Assembly (NCBI GenBank): GCA_964445815.1 | Contig: CAYULW010000001.1 | Span: 1-64,000 of the forward strand | Direction: 5' to 3' | Origin: CAYULW01 sp964445815 | GTDB lineage: Bacteria > Bacteroidota > Bacteroidia > Flavobacteriales_E > Vicingaceae | Length of the DNA stretch: 64,000 bases | In this document: piece after piece, positions 60,525 to 64,000 of the stretch | Position numbering within the stretch: the first letter of the stretch is position 1 | How the letters are laid out: every line of letters starts with the position of its first letter | Program-made: the position numbers and the translations under genes | Notes under the pieces: generated by a model | Database searches by the model: none | What the model was told of the DNA's origin: nothing | The model's input: only the letters and a program-made list of their open reading frames with translations

Positions 60525-60562
60525 TGTTCGATAATGAACATAATTGTGTTCGATAATGAACA
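60525..60562. promoter_or_regulatory. Duplicated 16-bp palindromic operator
   Basis: TGTTCGATAATGAACA occurs identically at 60525-60540 and 60547-60562. Each is an inverted repeat TGTTC-N6-GAACA, and the two start exactly 22 bases (two helical turns) apart. They lie 16 bases from the NtrC-like start and about 90 bases before the HlyD start. They are the likely sites of the Fis-type HTH regulator. Confidence 0.85.
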
Positions 60563-60649
60563 CATGATTTTTAAAAAGGCCGTCAATATAATTCTGAAAT
60601 CAAATGGCGAAAATCCCAACCATATTTGTTCCGTTGTATCTGATGCGAT

Positions 60650-61900
60650 ATGGATAGAATAATCGAAAAAAAGAATAAACCCTATAAAAAGGGACTGCAG
60701 ATAAGTCTTGGTTTGTTAGTGCTGATTTTATTGAGTTTATGGGCATTCGGGTCTCGTGAAAAGACTTATCGAGTTGAGCGATCAAAATTGAGTTATGCAA
60801 AAGTTACTCGCACTGATTTTCAGGACATGATTAGCTTTCAAGGAACTGTAGAGCCCATAAAGACCATGCAATTAGATGCAACTGAAGGCGGGGTAGTTGA
60901 AGAAATTTATGTGGAAGATGGCAGCATGGTGAGTGTTGGGCAGCCCTTAATGAGAATGAGTAACACGGCCTTGAGGTTGGACTTCATGAATCGGGAAACT
61001 CAGATTGTAGAACAGATCAATAACCTAAGAAGTACGCGAATCAACTTAGACCAAAACAAGAGACAAGTTCAAGAACAGTTGGTCGATTTGAATTACAATT
61101 TAAGAGAGCAGAAAAGACAGTTTCTTTTAGACTCTACTTTGTATCAAGATAGCGTCATTAGCCAAACACAGTATCTCGCATCGCAAGCCAATTACCATTA
61201 TTTAATTGAAAAAAAAGCGCTTTTGTCGGAGCGATTAGCGACAGATGAGTCATATAGAATCAGTCAATTGGCAAGAATAGATGCTAGTGTAGACATGATG
61301 GAGCGTAATCTTGAAGCAATTAGAAAAAATTTAGAAAACTTGGTGGTTAAAGCCTCAATAGCAGGCCAGTTAAATTCTTTCGATCATGAAATTGGACAAA
61401 CAAAAGTTCGCGGTGAAAATTTAGGACGAATAGATGTTTTGGACAGCTATCACATAAGTGCTCAGGTCGATCAATATTATCTCAACCGCATGTCAATTGG
61501 TCAGGAAGCTAAAGCCAGTTTTGGAAGGAACAGTTCAAAAATGGAAGTAAAGAAAATATTTCCGACAGTAGTAAATAATCAGTTTGAAATTCACTTGGCA
61601 TTTTCTGATTCTATATTGCCTCGAAACATAAGAAGAGGCCAAAACGTCCAGATACGTCTGGAGTTAAGTGCTACTAAACAATCAAACCTTGTTCCACGTG
61701 GAGGCTTTAGTCAAAGTAATGGCGGGCAGTATGCTTTTGTAGTAGTAGATGATATAGCCATTAAAAGAGAAGTAAAATTTGGTAGCCAGAACCCCGACTA
61801 TATTGAAATCAAGTCAGGTTTAGAAGAGGGTGAAGTGATAATAACATCAAGCTACACGCCTTTTGGTGAGGCAGAAAAAATCATATTAACTGAAAACTAG
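60650..61900 (+). CDS. HlyD/RND-type periplasmic adaptor subunit
   Basis: 416 aa. One N-terminal transmembrane helix (about 17-33) is followed by the barrel-sandwich hybrid half-motifs ('EEIYVEDGSMVSVGQPLMRM'), a long helical hairpin (about 105-220) and the beta-barrel/membrane-proximal parts ending 'LEEGEVIITSSYTPFGEAEKI'. It links an ABC exporter to an outer-membrane channel. It is the first gene of the operon after the duplicated operator. Confidence 0.92.
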   Translation: MDRIIEKKNKPYKKGLQISLGLLVLILLSLWAFGSREKTYRVERSKLSYAKVTRTDFQDMISFQGTVEPIKTMQLDATEGGVVEEIYVEDGSMVSVGQPLMRMSNTALRLDFMNRETQIVEQINNLRSTRINLDQNKRQVQEQLVDLNYNLREQKRQFLLDSTLYQDSVISQTQYLASQANYHYLIEKKALLSERLATDESYRISQLARIDASVDMMERNLEAIRKNLENLVVKASIAGQLNSFDHEIGQTKVRGENLGRIDVLDSYHISAQVDQYYLNRMSIGQEAKASFGRNSSKMEVKKIFPTVVNNQFEIHLAFSDSILPRNIRRGQNVQIRLELSATKQSNLVPRGGFSQSNGGQYAFVVVDDIAIKREVKFGSQNPDYIEIKSGLEEGEVIITSSYTPFGEAEKIILTEN

Positions 61901-61905
61901 AAAAG

Positions 61906-62598
61906 ATGATTACAATAAAAGATTTAATTAAGGTCTATCGTACTGAGGAAGTGGAAACAACTGCTTTGAACGGTTTAAACCTGGAAGTAAAAGAAGGAGA
62001 ATTTGTATCCATTATGGGAGAATCTGGGTGTGGAAAGTCAACACTGCTGAATGTTATTGGCTTATTAGATACAGCCGGTAAAGGGAGCTATGTTTTTGAT
62101 GGCACAGATGTGAGTCGATTTAATGAACAGAAAAGAGCGGACTACAGAAAACAAAACATGGGATTCGTATTTCAAAACTTTAATCTGATCGATGAATTAA
62201 GTGTTTTTGAAAATGTAGAATTGCCTTTGGTTTATCTGAAAGTTCCCAAAACTGAAAGAAAAGAAAAAGTCAATACCATTCTTGAGCGTGTAGGGATTGC
62301 ACATAGGAAAAAACATTTTCCGCAGCAACTGAGTGGAGGTCAACAACAAAGAGTAGCCATTGCGAGGGCACTGGTAGCTCAACCGAAAATCATTTTGGCC
62401 GACGAACCAACCGGTAATCTGGACAGTAAAAATGGAAAAGAGGTGATGGAACTACTCACGCAATTAAATGATTTGGGAACGACAATCATTATGGTAACAC
62501 ATTCGCAACACGATGCAAAATATTCCGGAAGAATTATTCAGTTATTGGATGGTAAGGTAGTAAGCGAAAGCAGTAATCAACCAGTCAATCAAATTTAA
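61906..62598 (+). CDS. MacB/LolD-type ABC transporter ATPase
   Basis: 230 aa. Walker A 'GESGCGKST', Q-loop 'FVFQNFNL', signature 'LSGGQQQR', Walker B 'IILADEPTGNLDS' and the H-loop 'VTHSQHDAKYSG'. 'ADEPTGNLDS' is typical of the MacB/LolD class (efflux of peptides, macrolides or lipoproteins). It lies five bases after the adaptor gene and 11 bases before the permease. Confidence 0.95.
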   Translation: MITIKDLIKVYRTEEVETTALNGLNLEVKEGEFVSIMGESGCGKSTLLNVIGLLDTAGKGSYVFDGTDVSRFNEQKRADYRKQNMGFVFQNFNLIDELSVFENVELPLVYLKVPKTERKEKVNTILERVGIAHRKKHFPQQLSGGQQQRVAIARALVAQPKIILADEPTGNLDSKNGKEVMELLTQLNDLGTTIIMVTHSQHDAKYSGRIIQLLDGKVVSESSNQPVNQI

Positions 62599-62609
62599 AT
62601 CAAAGCATA

Positions 62610-64000
62610 ATGGTATTTAATTTTTTGAAAATTACAATTCGTAAGCTGCTAAGAAATAAAGTGTACTCGGGCATTAGCATACTGGGACTAGCACTTGGCA
62701 TTTCGAGTTGCTTGTTCATTTCCATGTACATCATTGATGAATTGAATTACGACCAGTATCATGAAAAGAAAAACCGGATCGTTCGATTAACCAACCGAGT
62801 TCAGTTTAATTCTGAAGATTTTCATGCAGTAACTAATTTACCCACTGGGCCTGCAGTAACCAGAGATTTTCCTGAGGTGGAAAACTATGTTCGTTTTCGG
62901 TGGGCGGGCAGTAATGGAGCGGAGTTAAGTTATGATGATCAAGTCATCAATATGCAAAATGTATGGTTTACAGACAGTACTTTGTTTGATGTGTTTACCT
63001 ATAAAGTGATCAATGGAGATGCTGAAAATGCATTAAACGCCCCTTTTTCCATTGTGTTAACAAAAACCTCAAGTACACAGTTCTTTGGTGAAGAAGATCC
63101 TATTGGTAAACAAATGAAGATTAACAATACTGCTTTAACTGTTACTGCTGTCATTGAAGATATTCCTGCAAATTCTGAGGTTCCGATAAATGCATTGATT
63201 TCGATGAACACTTTGCCCAAGCCATTTCATGATGCCCATAATCAAGATTGGTTTAGAATAGGCTTTTATACTTTTCTATTGTTTAAAGACAAACCTGATA
63301 TCGCAGAGTTTGAAGAAAAGATGGTTGAGTTTGAAGAGAAATATATTCAACCTTGGGCGGAGATCAATCAGATAGAGGCAAAAATCACTTATTATGCAAC
63401 ACCATTAAGTGACGTTCACTTTGACAATGGTAAGTCATATGACCTACCAAAAGGAAATAAGAACTACATCTACATTTTTAGCTTGCTTGCGATTTTTATC
63501 TTGCTGATTGCAAGTATCAATTATATCAATTTAAGCTTAGCACAAAGTAATAAAAGAGCAAAAGAAATTGGTGTGCGTAAGACTTTAGGAGCAGGCAGGC
63601 GAGAGCTTGTTTTGAGTTTTCTCGGCGAGTCTGTTTTATTAACCATTGTTGCAGCAATTGTTGGTTTAGCCTTGGTAGAACTATGGTTAGGTACCTTTAA
63701 TACTGTAACAGGAAAAAGTCTGACGACCTTGACTATCTTTTCAGGAGAGAATATGCTGGTCATGCTGGGGATTATTTTAATAGTTGGCTTGCTGGCAAGC
63801 AGTTATCCAGCCATTGTATTGAGTTCGTTTAATCCGGCTGTTGTGCTAAAAGGAGCAATTCCAAAGCAGCCCGGAGTGGGAGGCATCAGAAAGGCTTTGA
63901 TATTTCTGCAATTTCTATTTTCCATTTTTATGATTACAGGCACCATCCTAATCAATGAACAGATGCAATTTATTCGTTCAATGGATTTAGGCTTTGATCG
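62610..64000 (+). CDS. FtsX-like ABC permease (MacB-type), 5' part
   Basis: The frame is open from the ATG at 62610 to the end of the window (463 codons), so the 3' part is missing. It begins 'MVFNFLKITIRKLLRNKVYS' with the first transmembrane helix 'GISILGLALGISSCLFIS'. A MacB-type periplasmic domain (about 45-285) and FtsX helices ('IFSLLAIFILLIASINYINL') follow. 'RAKEIGVRKTLGAGR' is the family signature. Bacteroidota homologues are near 790-800 aa with two FtsX units, so about 58% is present here. Confidence 0.93.
   Translation, partial: MVFNFLKITIRKLLRNKVYSGISILGLALGISSCLFISMYIIDELNYDQYHEKKNRIVRLTNRVQFNSEDFHAVTNLPTGPAVTRDFPEVENYVRFRWAGSNGAELSYDDQVINMQNVWFTDSTLFDVFTYKVINGDAENALNAPFSIVLTKTSSTQFFGEEDPIGKQMKINNTALTVTAVIEDIPANSEVPINALISMNTLPKPFHDAHNQDWFRIGFYTFLLFKDKPDIAEFEEKMVEFEEKYIQPWAEINQIEAKITYYATPLSDVHFDNGKSYDLPKGNKNYIYIFSLLAIFILLIASINYINLSLAQSNKRAKEIGVRKTLGAGRRELVLSFLGESVLLTIVAAIVGLALVELWLGTFNTVTGKSLTTLTIFSGENMLVMLGIILIVGLLASSYPAIVLSSFNPAVVLKGAIPKQPGVGGIRKALIFLQFLFSIFMITGTILINEQMQFIRSMDLGFD

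Noticed and set aside
60563..60649. Sigma-54 -24/-12 promoter before the HlyD gene
   Set aside because: No GG-N10-GC pair with TGGC/TTGC context was found; the regulator also lacks GAFTGA.
1..64000. CRISPR arrays, transposases, phage genes or rRNA
   Set aside because: No regularly spaced direct repeats with unique spacers, no cas, transposase or phage structural genes and no rRNA-like sequence were seen on either strand.

Overview
The window comes from the chromosome of a member of the Bacteroidota, most likely Flavobacteriales-like. The evidence is an AT-rich composition (about 35-37% G+C by eye), a C-terminal type IX secretion sorting domain, Omp28-type and YwqK-type repeat proteins, LytS/LytTR and Reg_prop/Y_Y_Y sensors, many SpoIIE-type phosphatases carrying the 'YAK(K/R)IQ.AILP' signature, and promoters that fit the Bacteroidetes TTG-N19/20-TAnnTTTG pattern. 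No plasmid, phage, transposase, CRISPR array or rRNA was seen. There is one tRNA gene, tRNA-Ala(GGC).

Layout. 1-6.3 kb: end of a FAD oxidoreductase, a multi-PAS HisKA_2 kinase with a LytTR response regulator, and a YwqK-repeat protein. 6.7-13.8 kb: rpiB, an M28 peptidase, a TlpA-like lipoprotein, DUF502, an MmcQ-like protein, a serine hydrolase, and an Omp28 lipoprotein with a (GGGGT)n linker. 13.8-19.7 kb, all minus strand: a SpoIIE phosphatase, two tandem SPOR-like paralogues, a small membrane protein and an aldehyde dehydrogenase. 19.9-30.9 kb, all plus strand: an RprXY-like two-component system, a tandem Usp, a very basic lipoprotein, a YfiR/TPR/HAMP-SpoIIE operon, a PolB-like exonuclease, a fused peptide-ABC ATPase, a sugar-dehydrogenase-like protein and an SRPBCC protein. 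30.9-37.4 kb: DNA repair (photolyase translationally coupled to an ECF sigma factor, divergent uvrC), then gpsA and lysS. 37.5-41 kb: phosphoglucose/phosphomannose isomerase and small accessory genes.

41.27-49.2 kb is the most accessory-looking part. Three palindromic elements share AACCGTT and sit at about 41.3, 45.05 and 49.19 kb. They delimit two modules whose genes all lie on the plus strand. The first is a compact six-gene Crp/membrane/outer-membrane/SDR operon of visibly higher G+C. The second is a giant 14-blade propeller protein ending in a SpoIIE phosphatase, preceded by a broken TPR-protein fragment. The layout resembles an integron-cassette array without an integrase (CALIN-like). 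No integrase is present and the match to the attC consensus is imperfect, so this is a hypothesis.

49.3-57 kb: tRNA-Ala, fructosamine kinase, a LytS/LytTR propeller system, a haem-binding protein and a T9SS cargo. 57.1-64 kb: pssA, an NtrB-like kinase and an NtrC-family regulator, divergent from an HlyD/ABC/FtsX exporter operon that runs off the window. The NtrC-like regulator has lost the GAFTGA loop and the acidic Walker B residues. Two perfect copies of a 16-bp palindrome lie in the divergent promoter and no sigma-54 -24/-12 box is visible, which suggests a sigma-54-independent regulator controlling the exporter.
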